Below are positions 20,001 through 27,954 of a DNA stretch of 64,000 bases, piece after piece. How positions within the stretch are numbered: the stretch's first letter is position 1; each line of letters opens with the position of its first letter. Position numbers and translations under genes: made by a program. The notes under the pieces were generated by a model. That model made no database searches, was not told where the DNA came from, and saw nothing but the letters and a program-made list of their open reading frames with translations. Location: positions 49,482 through 113,481 of the forward strand of contig CALDSK010000277.1 in NCBI GenBank assembly GCA_937911865.1, written 5' to 3'. Origin of the DNA: an uncultured Synechococcus sp. GTDB lineage: Bacteria > Cyanobacteriota > Cyanobacteriia > Phormidesmidales > Phormidesmidaceae.

Positions 20001-20250
20001 ATCCACTCAAGGGCTCTTGAATAATCTTCAGAATACCGACCCTACCTCTTTAGCACAGCGTTTGTTCAGTATTAGCCGTTACATCTTCTGCTCGCCTTCA
20101 ATCGTCACTAAACAGATCCAAACCCAGACAGCACAGCTCACAAATCCGGCTCAGTACCAGCCTCATATTCTCAATCTGCCTGAAGAGAAAGATCCGGTAG
20201 CCTATGCAGTCAGCTTTCTATCTTTGATCAATAGAGACATTACTCATTGA
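17062..20250 (+). CDS. Multi-domain glycosyltransferase: two GT4 domains plus a truncated third
   Basis: The 1062-residue protein has GT4 domain A (about residues 1-410) with IDLQSCQTEGSRSRGIGRY, TGGIDYRKNIEGLIEAY and FPSLHEGFGLPALEAMHCG. A linker rich in Gln and Ser follows. GT-B domain B (about 428-835) has FVSPFPPAQSGIAEYSAELL and SRGETSRAALEVL. A C-terminal stretch from about residue 866 (LLVDISSWMQ ... YRVEPIYFDGKIYRYARLFT) resembles the N-terminal half of a further GT4 protein and then stops, with no donor domain. Such chained enzymes build repeat units of ABC-exported glycans. AGCAGG lies seven bases upstream of the ATG. It is the last gene of the export operon. Confidence 0.85.
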   Translation: MRIVIDLQSCQTEGSRSRGIGRYSTDLTRAIAKQAGEREIWLALNGNFVGTVAQIRQDFGNYIPPERMFVYDMPDSVSMHEARHHWRRQAAERIREYALNALNPDIVHISSLFEGLGDNAVTSVKTFDKTTPTAVTLYDLIPLIKSETYLENAVTRSWYNTKIESLKKADLLLAISESSRREALEFLEMPTDKVVAVSTAVGDQFETIDFSPEQIRTLQTRYCLNRPFIMYTGGIDYRKNIEGLIEAYSKLSSEVRSRHQLAIVCSMLPHERNRIKSIANRHRLTDNEIVLTGFVPEEDLVALYNLCELFVFPSLHEGFGLPALEAMHCGAVVIGANNSSIPEVIGRSDALFDSTRVEEITLAINNGLTNEGFRRSFRELAKQQITKFSWKASAQKALEAYDALHDRQQSSKKAQIQVPAVSVPTESKPSLAFVSPFPPAQSGIAEYSAELLPFLTRHYDITVVVDKVEPHYAFVNAATAVQPIEWFSKHADDFDRRLYHFGNSSLHHHMFKLLERYPGVVVLHDFYLSGALNWMDTFVGPPGVLAKQLYLSHGYKALLTLFEETLEAATTHYPINKSVIENAAEVIVHSQHSREIAKQWYGQNAGRDWHIVPQHHTRRIDISKQEAREQLGFKEDDFVVCSFGIVAPTKLNDKLLSAWLGSHLLTNKRCHLVFVGSNNKEEYGQRLEAIIKENSEANIKITGFASAQSYRQYLAAADVAVQLRTLSRGETSRAALEVLTYQLPLIINSHGAMAEYPDDVVIKLPDDFNGHQLVEALEKLYNNAELRHSLGQLGYQYVTEHHAPAQVASRYRDVIESFVKDGPYRRYRNLLNSFTEIQCEEGYQEGDLAATAEAIARNTETIGKPQLLVDISSWMQKVLNAQSKKAIKASVIHLLKQPAEAYRVEPIYFDGKIYRYARLFTLKLLDLNLVKGLGDDPVDISKKDLFLGLATEKVLTAESLHQTQKWHEMGVEIHSAVFEESTQGLLNNLQNTDPTSLAQRLFSISRYIFCSPSIVTKQIQTQTAQLTNPAQYQPHILNLPEEKDPVAYAVSFLSLINRDITH

Positions 20251-20252
20251 GC

Positions 20253-20281
20253 ATCGTCGTTAGCTTTGCTTACGTGACGAT
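20253..20281. terminator. Possible convergent terminator hairpin
   Basis: ATCGTC (20253-20258) and GACGAT (20276-20281) can pair in the 31-base gap between the convergent glycosyltransferase and acetyltransferase genes. The stem is short and no T-run follows, so this is only a candidate based on position. Confidence 0.25.
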
Positions 20282-20842
20282 TCAAGTCATAATTCTCTGC
20301 TTGGTTGCCTTCGCCGGATTGCCAGCATAAATCAGCCAGGGAGACAAAGCACCACTGGCGACACTATTCACCGTCACAACCGCGCCCTCACCGACACTCG
20401 TCCCTGGCACCACCACAGCCTGTGCGCCAATCCAGGCACTTTGGCCAATTGTAATTGCCCCTAAGCGCAGATCAAAGGTCGATTTGCTCCAGTCGTGATT
20501 GCCCGTACACAAATAAACGCCCTGAGAAAGGCACACATCGTGCCCCAGCGTCACAGGCGCTAAATTATCGATCCACACCTGCTCACCCAGCCAGCAGCTA
20601 TCGCCGACACTGAGCCGCCAAGGAAACTTGACCCGCACGCCCGGCTTGATACGTACCTGCTGACCGATATCGGCCCCAAAGCGTCGAAGAATTTTGACCT
20701 TCAGGGCCGAAAACGGTAGCCAGTAGCTTATTACAATGGGAGAGCCAATGTAAAACCAAAGTAGCTGCTTAAGCAGCGACGCCCCCGGCGAATAGTCAGG
20801 GCCGGGGGTATAGTGAGCTAACTGAACGGCGTTCGGCTCCAT
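20282..20842 (-). CDS. WcaF-like sugar O-acetyltransferase (left-handed beta helix)
   Basis: This 186-residue hexapeptide-repeat acetyltransferase belongs to the WcaF/colanic-acid type. Characteristic sections are SYWLPFSALKVKILRRFGAD, VRIKPGVRVKFPWRLSVGD, WIDNLAPVTLG, GVYLCTGNHDWSKSTFDLR (with the catalytic-type His), IGQSAWIGAQAVVVPGTSVG and the closing IYAGNPAKATKQR. It transfers acetyl from acetyl-CoA to a sugar hydroxyl of the polysaccharide or its precursor. It is convergent with the ABC export operon and apparently transcribed alone. Confidence 0.9.
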   Translation of the reverse strand: MEPNAVQLAHYTPGPDYSPGASLLKQLLWFYIGSPIVISYWLPFSALKVKILRRFGADIGQQVRIKPGVRVKFPWRLSVGDSCWLGEQVWIDNLAPVTLGHDVCLSQGVYLCTGNHDWSKSTFDLRLGAITIGQSAWIGAQAVVVPGTSVGEGAVVTVNSVASGALSPWLIYAGNPAKATKQRIMT

Positions 20843-20866
20843 AAGAAAGGGACTAAGAAAGGGACT

Positions 20867-21190
20867 CTATTCTGGCTGAAGGATGTCTTGGGCTTGATTG
20901 ACTAGGGCAGAAAGAGTAGCACAGTCGCCGCCATTGGAGCAGTCCGCGCTGGCTGCTTCAATATCATCAGCAAGTTTTTCGACATCTTCTTCATCTAGCC
21001 CAGCCTGTTGAGCCCGACTGCTGGCGGTCTCTGTACCCGTAATGTCAGAGACATTAGGCCCTCCAATGTCAGAGACATTGGTCCCTCCATTATCAGAGAG
21101 ATTGGGATGGGGTTGAGCTTGAGCGGTAGTAGCGCTAGCCAACAGAACAATAGCTGTAGTTGCGTAGCAGGTCAATTGAATAATCATCAT
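20867..21190 (-). CDS. Small secreted protein with short repeats, function unknown
   Basis: This 107-residue protein has a signal peptide (hydrophobic residues 4-20, cleavage likely after AQA at 24-26). Residues about 28-52 contain three related segments (NLSDNGG, NVSDIGG, NVSDITG) encoded by 24-bp repeats at 21041-21112. Each of the first two repeats contains the small palindrome AATGTCAGAGACATT. The C-terminal half is acidic and carries two Cys in DCSNGGDC. I do not recognise the family. It sits between the acetyltransferase and an outer-membrane-like gene, 24 bases upstream of the former, in the same direction. Confidence 0.6.
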   Translation of the reverse strand: MMIIQLTCYATTAIVLLASATTAQAQPHPNLSDNGGTNVSDIGGPNVSDITGTETASSRAQQAGLDEEDVEKLADDIEAASADCSNGGDCATLSALVNQAQDILQPE

Positions 21191-21272
21191 TTTTTTGAGA
21201 TCTAGTTGTGAATACTGGAGTCGTGAAATAACAAACAGCGGTATGCACCAAAGCCGATTGAGAGAAGAATCC

Positions 21273-22577
21273 TTAGAGACCCAGGCGTGAGAATATTTCA
21301 GAAAGGGAAACGCCTACACCAAGAACAAAACGAGGGGTGCCATCGCCTTCACCGGCAAGATCGCGAATAGCCGGTGTAAAGACAATCGGAAAATGTGGGA
21401 ACGGCGCGATAGATACACCCACAGCCAGATCTTGCCCTGTCCATTCTGTGATGAGGCTAGTAGAAGGGAAGACTTGCAAGGCAGCACTGCCAAAAACACC
21501 AATAGCAAAGTCATCGTTAGCAATTTGGTCTACTGAGCGAAAGCGGCCAGACCCGGCCCCGCCCGTGAGGGTTAATCGGCTGAACGGCTGATAAAAATCT
21601 TCTCTTAGAGAGATGGTTTTAGTAACCACACCATAGTAGGTACCTTCAAAATCGTTAAATTCAACTTCGCCATCACCGGGCAAGCGGCCGAAGTTAACAA
21701 TGCCTTCACCCCCGATAGCCACCGCCCACCCCTGGCCAAACTGCTTGTGTAGCTTAGCGTTGAAGCCGCCGCTAAAAGGTGCACGACTACCGCCAAAACT
21801 AGCGGCAGTGTAGGAAAGCTGCAAGCCGATCGACTCTCTGGCATTGCCCAGGCCGAAGCCAATGCCTGCTGTGCCATCTCTCACACCACCACTAAAGGTA
21901 TTTCCCCCACTGAAGCGGGTGCGAGACTGGTAGCCAATTCCGGCATAGACCTGACCACCATCTGCGCCATAGCCAGACGGATTAGAAATAGTGATCCCCG
22001 GATATACGCTGCGACGGCTGCGTGTCGATTCTGGGATGTCCAAGCCTCTAAGATCTCTTTGAATTTGTTGAATTTCTTCTAGAGAGGGAATAGATTGGAC
22101 AATGTCTACCTCTACTTGTACTGCTTCTGAATCTTCTGTTGTTGGCTCTCTTTCTTGTAGTTCTTCTACTGCTGGTTCTTTTTCTGTCAATTCTCCTTCT
22201 AGTTGCGTTACCGATCCGTTGAAAAGTTGACTGTTCGCTTCTTCTAGCGCTTGCGTCGTCAACAGAGGAGAAGAAGTTAGCGTAGGAAGGGCAGCAGGCC
22301 TGTGGTTCACAACTAGCGAAGGCTGAGGAGAAGCTGACCAAAAGGTAGGAACGCTACGGGCCGTCACAGGAGAAGGTGTCCAACGCTTGTGCGTGCTAGG
22401 CCGAATCAAGGTTAGCTCGGAGCTACCAACTAGAGCGGACGTAGGCAAAGATGAACGGGTGCTTCCGGTAAGCCGTTCGATTGGAATATCAGCTTTGGCC
22501 GTGTAAGGGAGTGTGATGATCAATGTTGGCGCTATTGCGCACATCACTTTGGTAAAGCCAACAGCGTTGAAGCGCAT
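21273..22577 (-). CDS. Putative outer-membrane or secreted beta-rich protein
   Basis: This 434-residue protein has an N-terminal signal peptide (hydrophobic residues about 8-26, cleavage near TAKAD). A Ser/Thr/Pro-rich and then Glu-rich low-complexity linker follows (about residues 60-170, with repeated ELQEREPTTED-like segments). The C-terminal half, about 190-434, has alternating Gly and aromatic strands such as GQVYAGIGYQSRTRF, AGIGFGLGNARESIGLQLSY and RFVLGVGVSL. It looks like a small beta-barrel or beta-sandwich of the kind common in cyanobacteria. The function is unknown, and its place in a polysaccharide locus may be incidental. Confidence 0.65.
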   Translation of the reverse strand: MRFNAVGFTKVMCAIAPTLIITLPYTAKADIPIERLTGSTRSSLPTSALVGSSELTLIRPSTHKRWTPSPVTARSVPTFWSASPQPSLVVNHRPAALPTLTSSPLLTTQALEEANSQLFNGSVTQLEGELTEKEPAVEELQEREPTTEDSEAVQVEVDIVQSIPSLEEIQQIQRDLRGLDIPESTRSRRSVYPGITISNPSGYGADGGQVYAGIGYQSRTRFSGGNTFSGGVRDGTAGIGFGLGNARESIGLQLSYTAASFGGSRAPFSGGFNAKLHKQFGQGWAVAIGGEGIVNFGRLPGDGEVEFNDFEGTYYGVVTKTISLREDFYQPFSRLTLTGGAGSGRFRSVDQIANDDFAIGVFGSAALQVFPSTSLITEWTGQDLAVGVSIAPFPHFPIVFTPAIRDLAGEGDGTPRFVLGVGVSLSEIFSRLGL

Positions 22578-22980
22578 TTTGAATCGATTCCCCTATAAAA
22601 CAAGTATTCGCTTCAGCGACAACATTAGCTTATAAGAAGATTTTAAAAATTGGTGGTCATTGCTAGCAATTTCACGAAAATATCACGCACTTCTCTATAA
22701 AACAACTGAACCAGCAGAAACAAGTGGTATAAAAAGAATCAAGCAAAGAAGAAGAGAAACAGTGATATTACAAGATTTGTTATTTTGTTCTTGGAAGTAG
22801 ATATGAGAAATGGCAAGCTGACATGACTCTTCACTGTATTTGCTTTTTGATGCGCACAAAAACAGAGAGAGGTGCCACTTTATACCATAAAGGTTCTATG
22901 AAAGAAAAAGATTTCAATTAGCTTGCAATCTATAGGAGAGCTAAACGTCAGCGCCAAATATCAAAGCTAAAGCTTACGAT
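22578..22980. other. Intergenic stretch without recognisable gene
   Basis: This 400-base AT-rich stretch lies upstream of the outer-membrane-like gene. No open frame with protein-like content is visible. Its right end runs into the decayed Uma2 gene. TATA-like words occur near 22595 and 22630, but I cannot support a specific promoter. Confidence 0.4.
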
Positions 22981-23346
22981 GCGCCCGACGTTGTTTTGAG
23001 CGAAACGGATGCGGTGATTTGTGATGTGGTACGGGCCAATAATCAGCGCATTGAGAAATGGTATTAATGAGTCGGGTCATTTTCGGGTCATTTTATTGTT
23101 GCGCATGAGCTGATGGTTGAAGTGATTGTCTGCAGGAGGCCGAAACGAGCAGCGTGATCGCGAAGTGAAGCTGAAGCTATATTCGCTCTATGGCGCTCAG
23201 GAATATTGGATTGTTGATTGGCGACTGAAGCAAGTTAAAGTGTATCGTAAGGCAAGAGGCTTATCTACAGTTGGTCGCTACACTGCTAGCGGAAGATAGA
23301 TTGAAGTCGCCGCTGCTGCCGGGTTTTGATTGTGCGATCGCAGCTC
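22981..23346 (+). pseudogene. Uma2-family (DUF820) remnant
   Basis: Three frames together spell a Uma2 nuclease-fold protein. APDVVLSETDAVICDVV is in frame at 22981 and ends at TAA near 23066. HELMVEVI follows in frame near 23104. Then RDREVKLKLYSLYGAQEYWI continues into VDWRLKQVKVYRKARG, up to a TAG near 23296. Stops and at least one frameshift separate them, and the N-terminus is missing. The residues E and QEYWIVD match the family's conserved core. Uma2 genes are very numerous in cyanobacteria and often decay. Confidence 0.8.
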
Positions 23347-23402
23347 TCTTTCAGTAGTTTGGGATCAAGTGTGAGTTGTAGTCGCCGCTTTATTGAACAG
23401 TG

Positions 23403-23948
23403 ATGAAGTATCTGAAGGTTTGCTATGTTCTGTTGGGTCTGGGGATTGCGATCGCGCTATACATTCTCGCTATCCCGATAAGGTTAGATAGGGTACGAGC
23501 GGCTGTACCAACGCCACAAGCCATCTTTGTACTAGGGGGAGGGCAAGATCGAGAGGTTGCTGCGGCGCAGATGGCTCACCAGTACCCTGAGCTAGACGTT
23601 TGGATTTCGACAGGTTCGCCACCAGAAGTAGTATCGAAGATATTTACTGACGCAGGCATTCCGCTTTCTCGGCTGAAGCTTGACTACCGGGCAAGTGATA
23701 CAGTAACTAACTTCACGACAATGGCTGAGCGGTTTGAGCAACAGCAGATTGAGCATGTTTATTTAGTCACTTCGGATTTTCATATGAGAAGGGCACGTGC
23801 AATTTCCTTTTTTGTCTTTGGAAGTAAAGGAATTGTTTGTACGCCTATAGAAACTCTTTCTAACAAAGATAAGGAGTCTAGCTTGCGAGCATTAAGAGAC
23901 GTAGTACGATCACTCATATGGAGTCTCGTCGACAGAATAGAGATATGA
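23403..23948 (+). CDS. YdcF/ElyC-like DUF218 protein
   Basis: This 181-residue protein has one N-terminal membrane helix (about residues 5-24) and a DUF218 domain. It shows AIFVLGGGQDREVAAAQ, VWISTGSPPEV, DTVTNF and VYLVTSDFHMRRARAI with the conserved His. Relatives (ElyC, YdcF, SanA) act in envelope polysaccharide metabolism or carrier-lipid homeostasis, with an undefined reaction. The ORF also has a GTG one codon earlier; I chose the ATG at 23403. A HIP1 site at 23448 is the last one before a 15.5-kb stretch without any. Confidence 0.82.
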   Translation: MKYLKVCYVLLGLGIAIALYILAIPIRLDRVRAAVPTPQAIFVLGGGQDREVAAAQMAHQYPELDVWISTGSPPEVVSKIFTDAGIPLSRLKLDYRASDTVTNFTTMAERFEQQQIEHVYLVTSDFHMRRARAISFFVFGSKGIVCTPIETLSNKDKESSLRALRDVVRSLIWSLVDRIEI

Positions 23949-24010
23949 ATAGTAGTTCATGTATAACTCATCTGAATTACTCTATCCCAACTCCTAAAGT
24001 TGATCAAACA

Positions 24011-24829
24011 TTATGATCTCATTGTCTTTTCTATAAGGTAAAGTGAGAGTAAGATTTCGGCAAACATCCGCTGTAGAGCGTAGTACCAACCGCGCCAGCC
24101 ATCAAAAACGCCACCCTTAAGAACAAGACAGTATAAAAGAATCACAAACGGCGCAACTACTTTTAGTTTGCGTATGCGGTCACCTTTACTCAAGGCGATA
24201 ACAGGTGTATTTTGGAGCTTTTCAGCTTCAAGAGCCATATATCTATCTTGTGCCCACAGCCAACGACTAATGGGCTTACGATCGTCATGATAAATAGCGT
24301 GTCTTAAACAAGCGGACGAACCTTCCACTTCCAGTAGCTGAGTATGACCATCGTCAACATACTCAGAATACTGCTTACGAAAAAGTATCTGACGGGGCGG
24401 TAGGATACTTCCTCTAAGTGGTTGACCGAAAACACAGTACTTAAAGGATGAAAAATACCCGTTGATTGGAGTGTTGAAGTCTAATTTCCCTATTTCATGC
24501 AGCAAATTATCTGTAACGATATAGTCAGCATCTAGAGAGAGTACCCACTCGCTTATAACTTTCTCTATTCCATAGTTCCACTGAGCCGCATGGGTATCGA
24601 ATTTTCGTTGACAGATTTCTACTTGAGGGTAACGCTGAGCAATTTCTATGGTTTCGTCAGTACTATGACTATCTACAATAAGGATACGGCTAGCCCAAGT
24701 GAGATTTTGCAGAGTTCTTTCAATATTAGGAGCTTCGTTATAAGTAAGAATAAGAGGAGTAATTCGTTCAAGAAAGCTGTTTTTCGAAAAAGCTATTGGC
24801 GATGGCGACAGGTTCTTAGACTGTTGCAT
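24011..24829 (-). CDS. GT2 glycosyltransferase, WaaE/KdtX-like
   Basis: This 272-residue GT-A enzyme starts its domain with ITPLILTYNEAPNIERTL. It then has RILIVDSHSTDETIEIA and the DXD motif SLDADYIV, followed by a hydrophobic C-terminal segment (FVILLYCLVLKGGVFDGW) near residue 235. This layout matches WaaE/KdtX-type beta-glycosyltransferases that add a sugar to core or capsule acceptors. It is the last gene transcribed in the leftward cassette of 24-37.6 kb. The sugar is unknown. Confidence 0.83.
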   Translation of the reverse strand: MQQSKNLSPSPIAFSKNSFLERITPLILTYNEAPNIERTLQNLTWASRILIVDSHSTDETIEIAQRYPQVEICQRKFDTHAAQWNYGIEKVISEWVLSLDADYIVTDNLLHEIGKLDFNTPINGYFSSFKYCVFGQPLRGSILPPRQILFRKQYSEYVDDGHTQLLEVEGSSACLRHAIYHDDRKPISRWLWAQDRYMALEAEKLQNTPVIALSKGDRIRKLKVVAPFVILLYCLVLKGGVFDGWRGWYYALQRMFAEILLSLYLIEKTMRS

Positions 24830-24929
24830 TAGACTCTATTGTATTATTATGGATTACCGCAATGAAGAGAGATATAGTCCTTCTCAAGCAATGTATCTCA
24901 AGAATTGACAGCTGTCTGAGCTGTAATAA

Positions 24930-25673
24930 TTAAATGGTCGGCTTATATGCAATTGCAACAAGACTTGGTTCGATAATATGCGGAATAGCAGTTCGCCCAC
25001 CACCACCTGTTCCAATAACATATCCAGCTTTCACAAAGGGTTTGATGAAACTGAAGATCATTTGGCGAATGTAAGAACGTAAGTCGAATCCAATTAAAGG
25101 TTCGCCAGCAACATAAACAGATGAGAATCCACAAGCATGTAATACTTGAGACAGACTAGCAGCCGTGAAATATACTTCGTGAGTGAAGTCTATGAAAGCA
25201 AGCGGTACTCCAAACGGGGAACCTCCGTTTGGAGTACTAATGTAAACTTTCCCACCTGGCTTAAGCGATGCCAGCATACATTTCAAAAGCTCAACAATTT
25301 CATCTTTTGTAAGATGTTCAATAACGTTATCTAGCATAATAAAATCAAATTTTTCTATATGTTCAGGTAAGAAATCTTGCCAGCGGCATAGCCTTGCCCC
25401 TTTAACGCCAAAAGTCTGTGCTGTATCTACTTGTTCAGGACTTAGATCTATTCCAACCGAATTCGAAAACCCGCTACTCTGCAAGAACTTTAGAAAGAAC
25501 CCCATTCCACACCCTATGTCAAGGATGGTTGCCTCCTTTGATTTCGGCAGTATGTCCCTAAACTTCTTTCGGAATGCTAGCTCTCGTATAGCATAGTTAT
25601 TTTCAACAACTCCTATCATCGGAGCTTGAGCAGTTGAAGAGTACTCTTGAAATAAAACAGTTCGATAATTCAT
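24930..25673 (-). CDS. Class I SAM-dependent methyltransferase
   Basis: This 247-residue enzyme has motif I ILDIGCGMGFFLKFL (about residues 50-64), VGIDLSPEQVDTA for the SAM ribose, DFIMLDNVIEHL and LKPGGKVYISTPNGGSPF. The C-terminal part is hydrophobic and ends in TGGGGRTAIPHI, as in Methyltransf_23 proteins of polysaccharide clusters. It is 5 bases downstream of a GT4 gene and in the same direction, so it is almost certainly cotranscribed and acts on a sugar or lipid-linked sugar. Confidence 0.84.
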   Translation of the reverse strand: MNYRTVLFQEYSSTAQAPMIGVVENNYAIRELAFRKKFRDILPKSKEATILDIGCGMGFFLKFLQSSGFSNSVGIDLSPEQVDTAQTFGVKGARLCRWQDFLPEHIEKFDFIMLDNVIEHLTKDEIVELLKCMLASLKPGGKVYISTPNGGSPFGVPLAFIDFTHEVYFTAASLSQVLHACGFSSVYVAGEPLIGFDLRSYIRQMIFSFIKPFVKAGYVIGTGGGGRTAIPHIIEPSLVAIAYKPTI

Positions 25674-25678
25674 AGTTG

Positions 25679-26815
25679 TTAGGCTATATCTTCCACTAGA
25701 TCTAAATAATTATTAACGGTTTTTTTGATCGAAAAGTCTTCGGCTCGCTTATATGCATTAAGACTCAAACGTGTTGAGACTTCCGAGTCTTTTACAAGAT
25801 CGTTGATTGCCTGAGCCAAACTGTCAGAATCTCCAGGTGGAACAAGCACTCCACATTCGCCATCCATCAGAATAGTTCTAGGTCCTGATGGACAATCAGA
25901 AGCGATAACAGGCACACCAAGAGCTATAGCTTCTAAGAGAACTAAGCCAAATCCTTCCCAAAGAGAAGGCATAACAAATAAATCTGCTTTGGAGATGTAT
26001 CGATAGGGGTTTCGGTCGTATCCGATAATTTCAATACGCTTTTGCAGATGTAAATCAGAAATTTTCTCATCTAACATATCTCTTTGCTCACCATCTCCAA
26101 CTATAACTAGCTTTATGTTCTGAAACACCTTAGTCATAGCATTTATGAGAATAGAGAATCCTTTTTGCTCTACTAATCTTCCACATGTTACAATTGTTGA
26201 AAAAGATTTAGGTCTTTGAAACCAACGATGTTCTACACTTTCGTTTGAAAGCAGTCGTACTTTCTCCACATCTAGACCATAGTAAATAGTTTTTAGGTTT
26301 TTGCTTATTCCAAAGTTTTCTGTCAGATCAGAAGCAACATCTTCAGAAATCGCAACCACAGTAGATGCTAAGGGATAAGTCAGCTTTAAGAAACTAGTTC
26401 GGAATAGTCTTTCAAGCAGACTATGTTGTCGAATTTCACTACTCTCGTGAATAGCTTCTATAAGGAGTACTCTATTAGAGAAGCCTAATAGTTTCGCTGA
26501 GAGAGATACACTCCCATTCAACAGGCTTCCGAACGAGATGATAGCATCAGGATTAATCTCTTTAATACTTTGTTTAAGACTCAAAACATATCTAAAGGGA
26601 CCAGTAGGTGCGAGTAACTTCGCCGACATAGAGTGTTCTATCAAAATATGAACATGGACACCCTTAGAAATCTCATGATCGAACGGCCCTCTTCGCGCCA
26701 ATACTAGATACATCTCATATCGAGATGTATCTACGTTATTAAGAAAAGAAATTAGAAATTTTTCGGCGCCACCCCCCGTAACTTTAGGCAAAACGCATAG
26801 AATTTTTTTCATCAT
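25679..26815 (-). CDS. GT4 glycosyltransferase
   Basis: This 378-residue GT-B enzyme has an acceptor-side start MKKILCVLPKVTGGGAEKFL and then VVAISEDVASDL. The donor half has VTCGRLVEQKGFSILINAM, LVIVGDGEQRDML and MPSLWEGFGLVLLEAIALG with the EX7E pair. It overlaps the upstream GT4 gene by four bases, so translation is coupled. Base composition is visibly AT-richer than in the flanking Wza/Wzc and ileS regions, as for all genes of this cassette. The donor sugar is not predictable. Confidence 0.86.
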   Translation of the reverse strand: MMKKILCVLPKVTGGGAEKFLISFLNNVDTSRYEMYLVLARRGPFDHEISKGVHVHILIEHSMSAKLLAPTGPFRYVLSLKQSIKEINPDAIISFGSLLNGSVSLSAKLLGFSNRVLLIEAIHESSEIRQHSLLERLFRTSFLKLTYPLASTVVAISEDVASDLTENFGISKNLKTIYYGLDVEKVRLLSNESVEHRWFQRPKSFSTIVTCGRLVEQKGFSILINAMTKVFQNIKLVIVGDGEQRDMLDEKISDLHLQKRIEIIGYDRNPYRYISKADLFVMPSLWEGFGLVLLEAIALGVPVIASDCPSGPRTILMDGECGVLVPPGDSDSLAQAINDLVKDSEVSTRLSLNAYKRAEDFSIKKTVNNYLDLVEDIA

Positions 26816-27954
26816 GATCTATCAACAACACTTTTATAAGTATTTTTCAGAGACTCAACAGTAGAATCTAGCGAAAACTTTTTAGCTAGGCACAGCGCGT
26901 TTTTCGACATCTGAGATCTCAAATCATCATCTTCAATCAGCGCTTCTATAGCATTTACGATATCGTTTATGTCATCATGTTTCACGACAATTCCTGCCTT
27001 CGATGACTCTACGTCTGGGGCCAAGGCGACTTGACTAGAGATAATCGATGGCAGTCCATACGACCAAGCTTCTGCAACTGCAACACCGAAATTTTCGTTA
27101 TACGAAGGTAGTATAAATGCATGAGCATCTTTGAAAGCCTGTCTTTTTTCTTTGCCTTGCACAAAGCCAATAAATTTTACAACGCTGCCCAAACCTAAAT
27201 CTTTCGTTAGTTGAACTAGCTTATCTTCATAGTCTTCCATCCCGGGATCCGGTGCTCCAGCGATTTTGAGCGACACGATTTTTTTTCTAGAAAGTACTTC
27301 TTTAACAGCTCGTAAAAGCGCTTCAATATTTTTCTTTGGATGGAGCCTAGAAAGAAAGAGTAGCTCCAGCGTTTCGCCTTTCGCGCGTCTAGAAATTTCT
27401 ATGTTTGAAGAACTCGTGATTCCTAGCGGAATCACTTGAATATTTTCATGGCTCGTATTTCTATAAATATCTTCGGCTTCCTGTTGAGAAGTTGCATGAA
27501 ATAGAGCAGCTGATTCTATATTTCTCTTTTCAATAGAGTTGAGCCAAATCTGCTTTCTCAACGAAAGCTTTTTATCTGCCCAAATACTTAAAGTGCCAGC
27601 AGGTCTAACTATATAAGGAATTTTATATTTTCTTGCTAAGCAACCAGAAACATAACTAGGGTGATTAAATAAGCTATGAATATGAACAACGTGGTATTTC
27701 TTAATATTTGTCTGCAACCAACTCTCTAAATCCTTAGAGAACGCAAAGTTTTTCCTCTCCCAACGGCGAAAGAAAAAAGTTTTTGTAGCCACCTTGAAAA
27801 AATCAACTAGCAAATATCTGTCTAACGGATCAATGGTTGTTGCAATATGAGACTCGACTCCAATTCCATTTAGAGATGAGCAAAGATCAACAACAACTTG
27901 ACTAGGACCACCGGAGATCTGTTCTATCCCAGGAATGATGTGAAGAGTTTTCAT
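26812..27954 (-). CDS. GT4 glycosyltransferase
   Basis: This GT-B enzyme of about 380 residues has the N-terminal MKTLHIIPGIEQISGGPSQV and PYIVRPAGTLSIW. The donor half has LFLSRLHPKKNIEALLRA, LKIAGAPD and LPSYNENFGVAVAEAWSYG. The GGPSQ motif and the GxLSxW segment are typical of a GT4 group found in cyanobacterial polysaccharide loci. I chose the ATG at 27954; an upstream in-frame start at 27987 adds 11 residues that look unlike the family N-terminus. Neither has a clear Shine-Dalgarno sequence. Confidence 0.85.
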   Translation of the reverse strand: MKTLHIIPGIEQISGGPSQVVVDLCSSLNGIGVESHIATTIDPLDRYLLVDFFKVATKTFFFRRWERKNFAFSKDLESWLQTNIKKYHVVHIHSLFNHPSYVSGCLARKYKIPYIVRPAGTLSIWADKKLSLRKQIWLNSIEKRNIESAALFHATSQQEAEDIYRNTSHENIQVIPLGITSSSNIEISRRAKGETLELLFLSRLHPKKNIEALLRAVKEVLSRKKIVSLKIAGAPDPGMEDYEDKLVQLTKDLGLGSVVKFIGFVQGKEKRQAFKDAHAFILPSYNENFGVAVAEAWSYGLPSIISSQVALAPDVESSKAGIVVKHDDINDIVNAIEALIEDDDLRSQMSKNALCLAKKFSLDSTVESLKNTYKSVVDRS

